This document shows, piece after piece, positions 1 through 15,450 of a stretch of DNA of 64,000 nt. The DNA lies in NCBI GenBank assembly GCA_016715865.1, contig JADJXM010000012.1, forward strand, positions 1 through 64,000, written 5' to 3'. The notes under the pieces were generated by a model. That model was given only the letters and a program-made list of their open reading frames with translations, did no database searches and was not told where the DNA came from. The position numbers and the translations under genes were made by a program. Numbering within the stretch: position 1 is the first letter of the stretch; each line of letters starts with the position of its first letter. This DNA is from Acidobacteriota bacterium. Lineage in GTDB: Bacteria > Acidobacteriota > Blastocatellia > RBC074.

Positions 1-90
1 GCGATTTCTCTCGGATTGAGTCTTGGTAGCGTCAATCTCTGCTTGTAACGCTATACGCTTTTCCTCAAGTCTTTCAATTGACTGGTTCAT
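1..90 (-). CDS. N-terminus of a XamI-type DNA methyltransferase (partial, runs off the left edge)
   Basis: An ATG at 90-88 opens a 30-codon frame that stays open to base 1. Its product ends in KTQSERNR, the start of a motif commonly seen at the N-terminus of the methyltransferases paired with XamI-type endonucleases, just before a GQFATP-like SAM-binding region that would lie outside the window. The start is 2 bp past the stop of the endonuclease gene on the same strand, so the two are probably translated together. The enzyme would methylate the endonuclease target to protect the host. The identity rests on 30 residues plus context. Confidence 0.7.
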   Translation of the reverse strand, partial: MNQSIERLEEKRIALQAEIDATKTQSERNR

Positions 91-92
91 AT

Positions 93-1055
93 TCAAATTC
101 CAAAGTGAGCCAAATCATCGATGCGATGTTCCCAAACCCAATCAATGCCTTCTGCGGCCTCATAGCCGAGGTAACCACTGTCGAAGTATCCGCATAGTAA
201 GAGATTAAATTGTACTTTATCCCCATACGTCGAGCGCAGTTGCATCATTTTAACAGTCTCTTCCTTCCGGCGCTTGTTGGTATTCGTAAAATCACCGGCC
301 GATTTCGCCTCAAAAAGAATAGGGAGGTCAATTTTCTTGGCTGATTTTGGCATAATAACAGCATCAACAGGGATGATAACCTTACGATCCCCACCTTTGA
401 GATTCGCAGGGATGTTCATACGGAAAGAAAATGTTCCAGGATGCATCGCATCAAAGCGAATGCCTTGACCAGGAGAAATCTGCTTATACCCACGCTTTTC
501 AAGCCATGTCCTGATGGTTTCGAGTTGCCGCTTCTCCTGTGCATTTCGAATAATTGGGTTAGCAATGGCCCCACATAGACGGTCCGCGATGATGGTAGCA
601 GCTCGGTGAATATCAGTTTTGGCAGGTGGATCATCACGGCCCAGCCAAACAAAGATATCCGGATCTGCCATTTTCTTGATAATTCGGGCGATTTTAGAGA
701 TCTCGTTATTGATCTCTCTTGAGTTCATGCGTGGCGGAAATTTCTTCTCCTTCTCTACATATTTCACGAGATTGCTCGACACATTCGCAAGGCCAATCAG
801 CCGATCGACAGCAAGTGGAGGACAGGTGGACATTCGAAGTGTAGGAAGAATCTCCGGATGTTGACGCAATATCGCTGAATCGATTCTGGTCATATAGGCA
901 GTCGAAATAAGGGAACCTTCAACATCCTTGGTAATCTGAATCCTGTTTGAACGAAATGCCCGAGGAGCGAATTTCATAAACCACTTGTTGTACATGTCCA
1001 CTGACTTTGCAATGTCCTCTTTCCATCGTTCCGGTTTATGTAAATTGACCGCCAT
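93..1055 (-). CDS. XamI family type II restriction endonuclease
   Basis: The 320-residue product has the features I associate with the XamI endonuclease family: an N-terminal MAVNLHKPERWKEDIAKSVD segment, RQHPEILPTLRMSTCPPLAVDRLIGL near residues 64-90, and a C-terminal region with FEAKSAGDFTNTNKRRKE that resembles the E-x-K part of a PD-(D/E)XK nuclease core. XamI itself cuts GTCGAC; that specificity is inferred for this protein. It precedes the methyltransferase with a 2 bp gap, so endonuclease comes first and methylase second. The next gene in the other direction is a transcription regulator on the same strand, 66 bp away and probably unrelated. Confidence 0.82.
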   Translation of the reverse strand: MAVNLHKPERWKEDIAKSVDMYNKWFMKFAPRAFRSNRIQITKDVEGSLISTAYMTRIDSAILRQHPEILPTLRMSTCPPLAVDRLIGLANVSSNLVKYVEKEKKFPPRMNSREINNEISKIARIIKKMADPDIFVWLGRDDPPAKTDIHRAATIIADRLCGAIANPIIRNAQEKRQLETIRTWLEKRGYKQISPGQGIRFDAMHPGTFSFRMNIPANLKGGDRKVIIPVDAVIMPKSAKKIDLPILFEAKSAGDFTNTNKRRKEETVKMMQLRSTYGDKVQFNLLLCGYFDSGYLGYEAAEGIDWVWEHRIDDLAHFGI

Positions 1056-1121
1056 TCTGATGCAATGCCTCAGCTCTTTTCGTATCTTCAGCTTGAAATG
1101 TGGGGCTGCGCCCGCCGGCGA

Positions 1122-2558
<1,437 letters not shown>

Positions 2559-2593
2559 ATCTTTCGGGGCTGACAGTCAATTTTCCGCCGGTC

Positions 2594-4447
<1,854 letters not shown>

Positions 4448-4773
4448 AGAATCGATGACGTTGCCTTCCCGAGGCTGACTGCGAATTAAGATAACCTGCG
4501 GTTGAAACGGCGATCTCCCGGGAACGGTCGAAATTCTCCAGTATAATTAATAGTTCGCGTGCTTTTTGCATTCACCCACGCCGGCTCTGGTTTCAGACTC
4601 TCAAACGGCGGCAGAAGGTTGCATGCGACGAAGTATTGTACTCTACACCCAAGCTCTGAAAACTGTCAAAAATAGTTTACAGATGGAGAATCAGTTTCCG
4701 GTCGGCAGTTTCCAGTTTCCAGTGAAGTATCGTACACTTCCCCACAAACAGATACCTGGAAGGAGAAAACCGA
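4448..4773. other. Divergent intergenic region between the kinase and the BON gene
   Basis: This 326 bp region separates two divergent genes. It holds a TATAAT -10-like hexamer at about 4541 and one run of the GTTTCCA heptamer repeat (about 4700-4722, including CAGTTTCCAGTTTCCAG). A clear Shine-Dalgarno sequence (GGAAGGAGA, about 4758-4766) serves the BON gene. No open frame here looks coding. Confidence 0.5.
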
Positions 4774-5616
4774 ATGGCTCGAAGATTGGTGGTTTTCGCA
4801 TTAGTGCTTATTCTGGTGCTTGGGCTTGTGGTTGCCTTAACACCGCAAGGGCGTTCATGGACCGGAAGTGTTCTGGGTTGGTGGCGAGGCTCCGATGATA
4901 AGGCGGTCACAGACAAGGTCAAATCCGCATTCGCGCTCTCCAAGCGCCTTTCAGTCTATACGATCGATGTGACGACCAGTGGCGGGGTAGTGACTTTGAC
5001 CGGTCAGGTTCCGACCGAGATCGACAAGGACCTGGCTGCCAGTGTCGCCCGCGACGTTCCAGAAGTTCAGAACGTCGAAAACCAGTTGCAGGTGCAACCA
5101 GGTCTCAAGCCTTCAGAAGCCAGCGTTCGTGAGGGTATGCGCGTGAGCGATCTTGAGATCAGAGCCGATCTGAATGAAAAGCTGCTCACCAGCGAAGCGC
5201 TCAAGGGACAATCCATACAGGTCAGCGTCCAGGATCGGGTCGTCACACTCAACGGGCAGGTCGAAAATCCGATGCAGAAGGCCGGCGCCGCACAACTGGC
5301 CAGCAGCCTCGCCAATGTCGTCAACGTCGTCAATAACCTTCAAGTCACCAATCCAGGTGCGTCGCAAAATGAGACTCCGGGCGTTCCAGCCGCTTCGAAA
5401 GATAAAGATTTAGGCAATCGCGTTCTCTTTGCGCTCTTTCAATCGCGCGAGGATTTTACGGATATCGGAACAATTAAAGCCGCCAGCCGTGAAGGATCAG
5501 TCGTCCTGACCGGGATAGTCGCTTCGCGCGCTGAACGCGCGCTCGCCGAACGTATCGCCAGGGACGTTGATGGCGTTCGCAGCGTCAGTAATCAGCTGAC
5601 TGTCGGCCAGAAATAA
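4774..5616 (+). CDS. Membrane-anchored protein with three BON domains
   Basis: The 280-residue protein has one N-terminal TM helix (3-25), then three BON repeats at about 45-113, 128-195 and 210-278. Each carries the typical VTLTGQV / VTLNGQV / VVLTGIV strand and a following V..V.N.L pattern. BON domains are known to bind phospholipid surfaces or outer membrane components (OsmY, Kbp). This one is probably periplasmic, tethered to the inner membrane, and involved in envelope stress or stability. Start: ATG with GGAAGGAGA 8 nt upstream. It is followed by a perfect hairpin that probably ends transcription. Confidence 0.85.
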   Translation: MARRLVVFALVLILVLGLVVALTPQGRSWTGSVLGWWRGSDDKAVTDKVKSAFALSKRLSVYTIDVTTSGGVVTLTGQVPTEIDKDLAASVARDVPEVQNVENQLQVQPGLKPSEASVREGMRVSDLEIRADLNEKLLTSEALKGQSIQVSVQDRVVTLNGQVENPMQKAGAAQLASSLANVVNVVNNLQVTNPGASQNETPGVPAASKDKDLGNRVLFALFQSREDFTDIGTIKAASREGSVVLTGIVASRAERALAERIARDVDGVRSVSNQLTVGQK

Positions 5617-5632
5617 ATGTCGTTCACTGTCG

Positions 5633-5731
5633 AATTTATCCACTAAGGACACGAAGCAGACACAAAGATTTCTTCAGGATTATGACCCTGGCTTTTCTTT
5701 GTGTATTCTTCGTGTCCTTAGTGGATAAATT
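5633..5731. repeat. Inverted repeat with 24-bp perfect arms (AAGGACACGAAG family), likely bidirectional terminator
   Basis: Arm 5633-5656 (AATTTATCCACTAAGGACAC then GAAG) is perfectly complementary to arm 5708-5731, with a loop of about 51 nt. It sits between convergent genes ending at 5616 and 5738. A related copy is at 19171-19270. It probably works as a bidirectional terminator, though the long arms and reuse elsewhere mark it as a dispersed repeat. Confidence 0.8.
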
Positions 5732-5737
5732 TTCTTC

Positions 5738-6556
5738 TTACAGGCCGGGCGCCGGCTCGGGTGCTTTGACGTTGTTCTCGGCCTTGAAATCCTTCTCTTC
5801 CAGCTGAACGTTGAAGACAGCTTCGACAACGGTGCGTTCTTCAATCAGTTTCCCGTTCTGAAAGACCATGGTCGAGTATGGAATGAGGGAATTTTGAATG
5901 ACGCGGAAGTCCTTGAAATAGATCCGGTATTTGACCGGCTCGGAGTTCGGATCCGGCTTTTCTTCGTAATTAAGATAAATGATGCGGAATGACCGGCGGC
6001 TGATTTCGTATCGCGTCCGGCTGCCGTCCTCGGCGATCATATCGATGATATCCAGATCGAGCGTGCCGAGTTTCGTGCTGCCGACATACTCCAGTTTGGC
6101 GTTGTTCTGCTTGTAGCGCAGCAGGGCTTCATAACCGTGCGCATGACTGGACTTGAATGGAGCGACCTCCTGCGGGCCCGGTTTGCGGATTTCACCGTTG
6201 AAGACGCTCCAGATATCCTGCCCGTCATAACCGATGGTGTAGTTCGTTTCCGGCAGTTCAAGCTCCAACAGGCGCAGATCGTCGTTCATTTTCTCCTTGC
6301 GAATGAACTTGACGGCGGATTTTCCTTCCCGTGTCGCTTCAGGCGAGATGAATTTGACCAGCGAACGCAGAATCCCGTTTTTCTGAACCGAAAACAGACC
6401 ATAAATAATGATAGACTTCGTCACAATCTCTTCCGCATTCGGATCCTTGCCGGCCGAAACCTTTTCTGAACCAACGGCCGAAATCCCCACGGGTAGCGCA
6501 AATAATGCTGCAATAAGAACGATTTTCATGCTCAGGGACGATTTCTTAAGAACCAT
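5738..6556 (-). CDS. Exported LolA-like / outer-membrane lipoprotein-sorting family protein
   Basis: About 272 residues. The N-terminus MVLKKSSLSMKIVLIAALFALPVGISAVG is a signal peptide. The mature part is beta-rich, with LLELELPETNYTIGYDGQDIWSVFNGE and a late YRIYFKDFRVIQNSLIPYSTMVFQNG, resembling the LolA/YjgR-type half-barrel proteins that carry lipids or lipoproteins in the periplasm. No closer family is recognised. I chose the ATG at 6556, because GGAAGG lies just upstream of it and overlaps a possible GTG at 6568. It is convergent with the BON gene across a shared hairpin. Confidence 0.65.
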   Translation of the reverse strand: MVLKKSSLSMKIVLIAALFALPVGISAVGSEKVSAGKDPNAEEIVTKSIIIYGLFSVQKNGILRSLVKFISPEATREGKSAVKFIRKEKMNDDLRLLELELPETNYTIGYDGQDIWSVFNGEIRKPGPQEVAPFKSSHAHGYEALLRYKQNNAKLEYVGSTKLGTLDLDIIDMIAEDGSRTRYEISRRSFRIIYLNYEEKPDPNSEPVKYRIYFKDFRVIQNSLIPYSTMVFQNGKLIEERTVVEAVFNVQLEEKDFKAENNVKAPEPAPGL

Positions 6557-6870
6557 TTTAGTTGACACCTTCCACCGCTAAAACTACACTTCACAGTTTA
6601 ATTACAGGGAATGATACCCCACTGTGAGTGTTTACCGCCAGTCCCTTGCCGTCTTCGGCATAAAGTCTTAACGTCTGTTGCCAAGGGGGCATTCAGCGGG
6701 GTTTCGGATGTCATTCCTTCCATTGGATTTGCCTTATATTACTATCTGAGAATTAAAACGTAATGGGCGCAACGGGCTCTGGCCCAAATCATAGAACGAA
6801 TATCCGATCATAACTTGAGCAGGAAATGAGCAGGAAATGATCAGGATTATCAAGGAGAAACGGAGTAAAA
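6557..6870. other. Divergent promoter region upstream of the ATP-grasp gene
   Basis: This region of about 314 bp has no coding frame. It contains a short direct repeat GAGCAGGAAAT GAGCAGGAAAT (about 6822-6843), followed by AAGGAGA and CGGAG just before the ATP-grasp start. No convincing -35/-10 pair was found. Confidence 0.4.
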
Positions 6871-7935
<1,065 letters not shown>

Positions 7936-8177
7936 ATACTCTGCAAACTAAATTTTTCAAATTCGGAAGAAATTAATCGCAAAGGCCGCAAAGAGGCAAA
8001 GATATACAGGGAAGATCAGTGTTCGAATTATGTCCAGTGGGCAATAATCCGGATTTTCATATAACTAAAAAATCTTTGCTCCTTTGCGGCCTTTGCGATT
8101 AATTCTTTGCCCCTTTGAGGACTTTGCGATTAATTTCTTACTGAATTAAATGCCAGATCATATAGTTTACAGAGTAT
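7936..8177 (+). mobile_element. MITE-like dispersed element, copy 1
   Basis: A 242 bp element bounded by imperfect terminal inverted repeats: left ATACTCTGCAAACTAAATTT, right complement of TAGTTTACAGAGTAT. Subterminal arms of CGCAAAGGCCGCAAAGAGGC type are inverted, around a unique core (CAGTGTTCGAATTATGTCC, GGGCAATAATCCGGA). The same termini and core recur in reverse orientation at 32391-32643. It begins at the base directly after the TGA of the ATP-grasp gene. No open frame lies inside, so it would be non-autonomous and moved by an enzyme encoded elsewhere. Confidence 0.65.
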
Positions 8178-8301
8178 CCTGAATAAGCCACGCATTCTGT
8201 AGCGGTTAACGGTTTTCCGCTTGCCTCGCTTCTTTAAAAGTCATACCATCCTGACGCCTGCAATCAAGGACCGAAAACCACTGACAAACCGGAGAAAGCC
8301 C

Positions 8302-9411
8302 ATGCCTTTTGACAACGACTTCACCATCGGCATCGAGGAGGAGTTTCAAATCATCGATCCTACGACCCGGGAACTGCGATCACGAGTGAACGAAATACTC
8401 GAAGAGGGGCGCATGCTGCTCGGAGAGCAGATCAAGCCCGAGATGCATCAATCGATGGTCGAAGTCGGCACTGGCATTTGCAAGAATATCAAGGAGGCAA
8501 AGGCCGACGTGATCAAGCTGCGACGAGGCATCGCCGAGCTGGCTCAACGAAAAGGGCTGGCCATCATTGCGGCTTCGACGCATCCGATCTCGCACTGGGC
8601 CGATCAGCAGATCACGGAACACGAACGGTACTGGCAGCTGATCGAAGAATTGCAGCATTCGGCACGCGGCCTGCTCATCTTCGGCATGCATGTGCACATC
8701 GGCATGGCCGACCGCGAAGCCGCCATCGCAGTCATGAATGCTGCACGCTATATGCTCCCGCACGTCTATGCCATTTCGACGAGTTCCCCTTTCTGGATCG
8801 GACAGAACACAGGGATGAAGAGCTACCGGTATGAGGTCTTCAAGCAGTTCCCGCGCACTGGCATCCCGGAATTCTTCAATTCCGCCAGCGAGTTCGATAA
8901 CTTCGTCAATCTGCTGGTCAAGACCGGATGCATCGATAATGGCAAGAAGATCTGGTGGGATGTCCGACCGCATCCTTTCTTCCCGACGCTCGAATACCGA
9001 ATTTGCGACATCCCTTCGAAGGTCAACGAAACGATCGCCATCGCGGCTCTTTTTCAGGCGATCACCGCTAAACTGTACAGATTGTATCGCCAGAACCTCG
9101 GCTTCAGACTATACCGCCGCGCATTGATCGAAGAGAACAAGTGGCGCGCGGCCCGTTTCGGCCTCGACGGCAAACTGATCGATTTCGGCAAGAGAGAGGA
9201 GGTCGATACAAAATCCCTGATCATCGAACTGCTCGAATTCGTCGATGATGTGGTCGATGAACTGGGCAGTCGTGAAGAGATAAACTATGTTCACGAGATT
9301 CTTGCCAACGGGACATGTGCCGACCGCCAACTCCGCGTCTACAAGGAGACTGGCGACCTCCGCAGCGTCGTCGATATGTTGATGAGAGAAACACTTGAAG
9401 GGGTGATTTAA
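8302..9411 (+). CDS. YbdK-type carboxylate-amine ligase (GCS2 family)
   Basis: About 369 residues from the ATG at 8302, which has GGAGA 9 nt upstream; a longer frame from 8221 adds a tail that looks non-native. The start FTIGIEEEFQIIDPTTREL is the glutamate-cysteine ligase 2 signature; HVHIGM (metal and substrate region), SPFWIGQNTGMKSYRYEVF and EYRICDIPS follow. YbdK proteins show weak glutamate-cysteine ligase activity in vitro, and many work on other amines. With the preceding ATP-grasp protein it could form a two-step ligation pathway. The downstream spacer holds a heptamer-repeat hairpin. Confidence 0.88.
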   Translation: MPFDNDFTIGIEEEFQIIDPTTRELRSRVNEILEEGRMLLGEQIKPEMHQSMVEVGTGICKNIKEAKADVIKLRRGIAELAQRKGLAIIAASTHPISHWADQQITEHERYWQLIEELQHSARGLLIFGMHVHIGMADREAAIAVMNAARYMLPHVYAISTSSPFWIGQNTGMKSYRYEVFKQFPRTGIPEFFNSASEFDNFVNLLVKTGCIDNGKKIWWDVRPHPFFPTLEYRICDIPSKVNETIAIAALFQAITAKLYRLYRQNLGFRLYRRALIEENKWRAARFGLDGKLIDFGKREEVDTKSLIIELLEFVDDVVDELGSREEINYVHEILANGTCADRQLRVYKETGDLRSVVDMLMRETLEGVI

Positions 9412-9732
9412 AGTAGAAAGTACAAAGTATAAAGTATAAAGTGCAAAGACAGATCACTTTATACTTTATACTTTATACTTTTTACTTGAATTTCCGAGCC
9501 AGACCGCGTTAATGTAAAGCTTCCGCCCCGGCCCCGCCTGGCGATGTGAAACAACCCCGGTATTCGCCTGCACATCCGTCCGAGAATCGAGATTCCAAAG
9601 GTCCGATCCGGATCAATAAGATCATCCTGGCAGCTCATCGTGGGAACAAACAGCCTGTCATAATTCGTGCTTATGCCGTCGATCGCGTGGCAGGCATTGA
9701 AAAATCGATAGATATAGAGTGTTGGGTGCAAT
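9412..9732. other. Intergenic region with AAAGTAT/ACTTTAT hairpin
   Basis: Bases about 9411-9487 hold an inverted heptamer repeat: AAAGTAGAAAGTACAAAGTA on the left and ACTTTATACTTTATACTTTA on the right, around a short loop. It could end transcription of the YbdK gene. The remaining 245 bp up to the STAND start shows a possible open frame, but it overlaps the next gene and has no recognisable domain. No clear promoter was seen. Confidence 0.6.
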
Positions 9733-12585
<2,853 letters not shown>

Positions 12586-12597
<12 letters not shown>

Positions 12598-15450
12598 CCC
12601 GAATTTATCGCGAATGCGCACCGTCCGTTGGAGTTCGTCAGCCACTTCAAGTATTTTCAATTCCAGATCACGATCGATCGTATTGCTCAAAAAAGTTTGA
12701 ACCTCTTCGAGCGCCGCTTTTGCCGGCGCCGTATCTGATTGCTGTCCGCCGATGAAAGCGTTCAACCATGCAAGAACGAAGAAGATCTTGCGTTCGCGCT
12801 TGATCTGAGGCAGCAATGCCAATGCCGGCACGAGCCATTCGGCCGTCAGTACGGACTGATTCCAGTGATTGAAATTCACCAGACTGCCTTCAACCCAGTC
12901 TTCGGGGATCGATCGGTCTCGGGTAAAGCCTTCGAAGTAGCGTCTTTTGGTCGGTGCGTCCGCGCGCGACGCTTCAGCAATGTAGGCCTGCTTGCGTCCG
13001 TCGTCGCTCGTATCGCGTTTTCGTTCCGCTGCCAATAGAGCTTCGGCTTCGGCATCGCCATATGCCAGTAAGGTTGAGACGATACGCCACCGGTCAAGCT
13101 GTTTGATTTCGACACCCTCGGCGGTGATCTCCCCGGCCAGTATCTTCTTCAATTGGCTGCGCGCCTCCGGCGAACCTGCCAGTGATCGGAAGGCGCGAAA
13201 CCATGTGATACGCAGCCCCGCGTCCGTGGCCTTTTGCATCTTGTCGAAGCAGAGCGCCTCGATTTCAGGACCCATCGACCGGCGGCGTTCCGGCGAGAGA
13301 TACCGTGTGTAGACACGCATCAGACGATCGAGCAGGCTTCCGGTGAGTTCCTCGTCGGTTTCGACGCTGAGTGCCCGCAGGGCAAGGGCTGAGTATTCGG
13401 CCGGAGCCATCCCGGCTTCACGCACTGCATCCCATAGCGCGCCCCAGAGCATCGTGCGCAGGAATGGGTCTTCGATTGTGTCGATTCGTTTGATGACTGC
13501 CTTGTGGCTGCGCGCATCGAGCATGAACCTGCCGTAACCGAAATCTCCGTCATTCAGAAAGAGAAAAGCGGGACATGGTTTGCCGATCAGGCCGTCCACC
13601 TTCAGGCTGGGGCCGCCGAATTCCACAGTGATTCTTTCGTTTTTACCGTCTTCTCCGAAAAGCAGAATTCTGGTTTTTATCGGCCACAGCGAACCTTCGT
13701 TCAGGACGTCGTGCTGGCGCAATTCGAATCGATCGATTCTCTTCTTTTCATTGCAATGGCAGTCGATGTCGATCTGAGGCATTCCGCGCTGCTTTACCCA
13801 GGCGGAAGCCCATGCGCCCAGTTTCATACTCGATGCCTCTTCGAAAGCCCTGATAAGATCGTTCCATTCAGCGTTTCCGTACGCGTGTCCCTTCAAAAAG
13901 ATGCGAACACCGCTCCGAAACGCCTCTTCTCCGATGTGGAATGAGAGCGCGCGCAGCAGGCTCGGGGCTTTCTGGTAGACGATCGCGCCGTATGCCGATT
14001 TCGCATCCTTGAGGTTGCTGACCTGCTGGTAGATCGGAGTCGTCCCGCGGGTTGAATCGATGGCGTAGGCCAGTGGTTTGTGACGCTGATAAAAGCGTCG
14101 CCAGATATCGGATTCCTGCCGATCGAGCGGCAGATCCGGATCACGATTTATCGACGCCATGGCGTGAAAGGCCATGTAATTTGCGAAACCTTCTTTCAGC
14201 CAGAGATCGTCGAACCACCGCATCGTGACCAGATCGCCGAACCACTGGTGCGCCAGTTCGTGCAGGATCAGCGAGGCCCGGCCCATCCTGTCGCTTTTCG
14301 TCGGCGTTGTCCGGAAAATGATCGCGTCTTCCCGCAGAAATGTCGCGCCGGCGTGCTCCATGCCGCCGTAGGCGAAACCCGGCAGCAGCACCTGATCGTA
14401 TTTCGAAAATGGGAACCGGTGGTCGAAATAATCGATAAAATGGCGCATCCCCTGAGATGTCAGTTTGAAGACTTCGCGGAGGTGCTCCTCGACCTTCGCG
14501 GCCTGTGATTTGCGAACGATCAGACGCAGAGGCACGCCTGATTTCCCGGCCGGCGAGAAAGCGCGAAAAGGACCGGCCGCGAAGGCGAACTGGTAAGTAC
14601 TGATCGGATGCGTCTGTCCGAAGCGATGGACCGCACCGGTCGTCACCTTGTTTCCAGATTCGGCTTCAATCAGCTTTTCGTTTGAGAATGCTGTCCAGTC
14701 CTCCGGTGTCTTGAGTGTGAGCGTGAATCGCGCCTTCAGGTCGGGCTGATCGAAGCATGGAAAGGCGAGGCTGGCATCCATCGGGACGAAGAGAGTGTAA
14801 ATGTACCGGCTGCCGTCATCCTTGTCCGAATATTGTATGACAGGCCGGCCGGCAGCGGCTGAGCCAGATTCAAAGTCGAGGCCGATTGCGTTCTCGCCGG
14901 TCTTGAAATGGGCCGCCGGCAGAAGAATGTGGCCGTGGAGATGCACGGCGTCCGTGACTTTCACTCGATTGATTGTGACTGCGCTCACCCTTCCGTTGAT
15001 CACCACGCCATTTGCATCCAGATCTCGAAAATCGAGGATGACCGGGTCAGAGGTCGAGGCGAGCTTGAACGCGATCTCGGCCGAGCCATGTATGCGGTCG
15101 GAGTCGGGGTTCAGATCGAATGAAATTCGATAACGCAGATCCGCGATACGGGCTTTGCGTTCAATCGCCAGTTCGCTGGATACGCCTTCTTCTGGATATT
15201 TGTCGGTGTTCATTGGTGTCCGGGTTTGAACTATGGAAACGGGAAGTACGGAACCGGGAAGTATGGAACTGGAGGGAACGGAACCGGAAGCGTTAGCGCC
15301 CGGCTTTTCCCTGTTTTGCGCAAATCGATATAATCCGGGCGCTAACGCTTCCGGTTCCGTTCCTCCCAGTGCTGTTCCCAAAAACTGCAATAATAAAAGA
15401 CAAAAAAGCAGATAGCGGCCCGGTGATCTATGCGTCATTGTCCCCTTCAT
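12586..15450 (-). CDS. Exported M1 family zinc aminopeptidase with an in-frame palindromic repeat
   Basis: The 954 residues carry a signal peptide (about 5-28), the M1 exopeptidase motif GGMEHAG (variant of GAMEN), the zinc motif HELAH (H397, E398, H401) and the third ligand E420 in LKEGFA, followed by ERAP1-like C-terminal helices. It would trim N-terminal residues from peptides in the periplasm. Residues 29-60 (GTEPEALAPG...PGANASGSVP) are encoded by a palindromic repeat and look inserted between the signal peptide and the mature protein. The start overlaps the stop of the NHL-M23 gene by ATGA; a second ATG at 15438 follows AAGGGG and is also possible. Confidence 0.9.
15271..15366. repeat. 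Palindromic repeat (GGAACCGGAAGCGTTAGCGC family) inside the M1 aminopeptidase gene
   Basis: Left arm 15271-15303 and right arm 15335-15366 are near-perfect complements (about 32 bp, one base difference) around a 31-nt loop. The core is GGAACCGGAAGCGTTAGCGC. A degenerate copy is at 63338-63440, outside any gene. Both arms are translated in frame on the minus strand. Further GGAAC/GGGAAGT repeats extend to about 15239. Confidence 0.8.
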
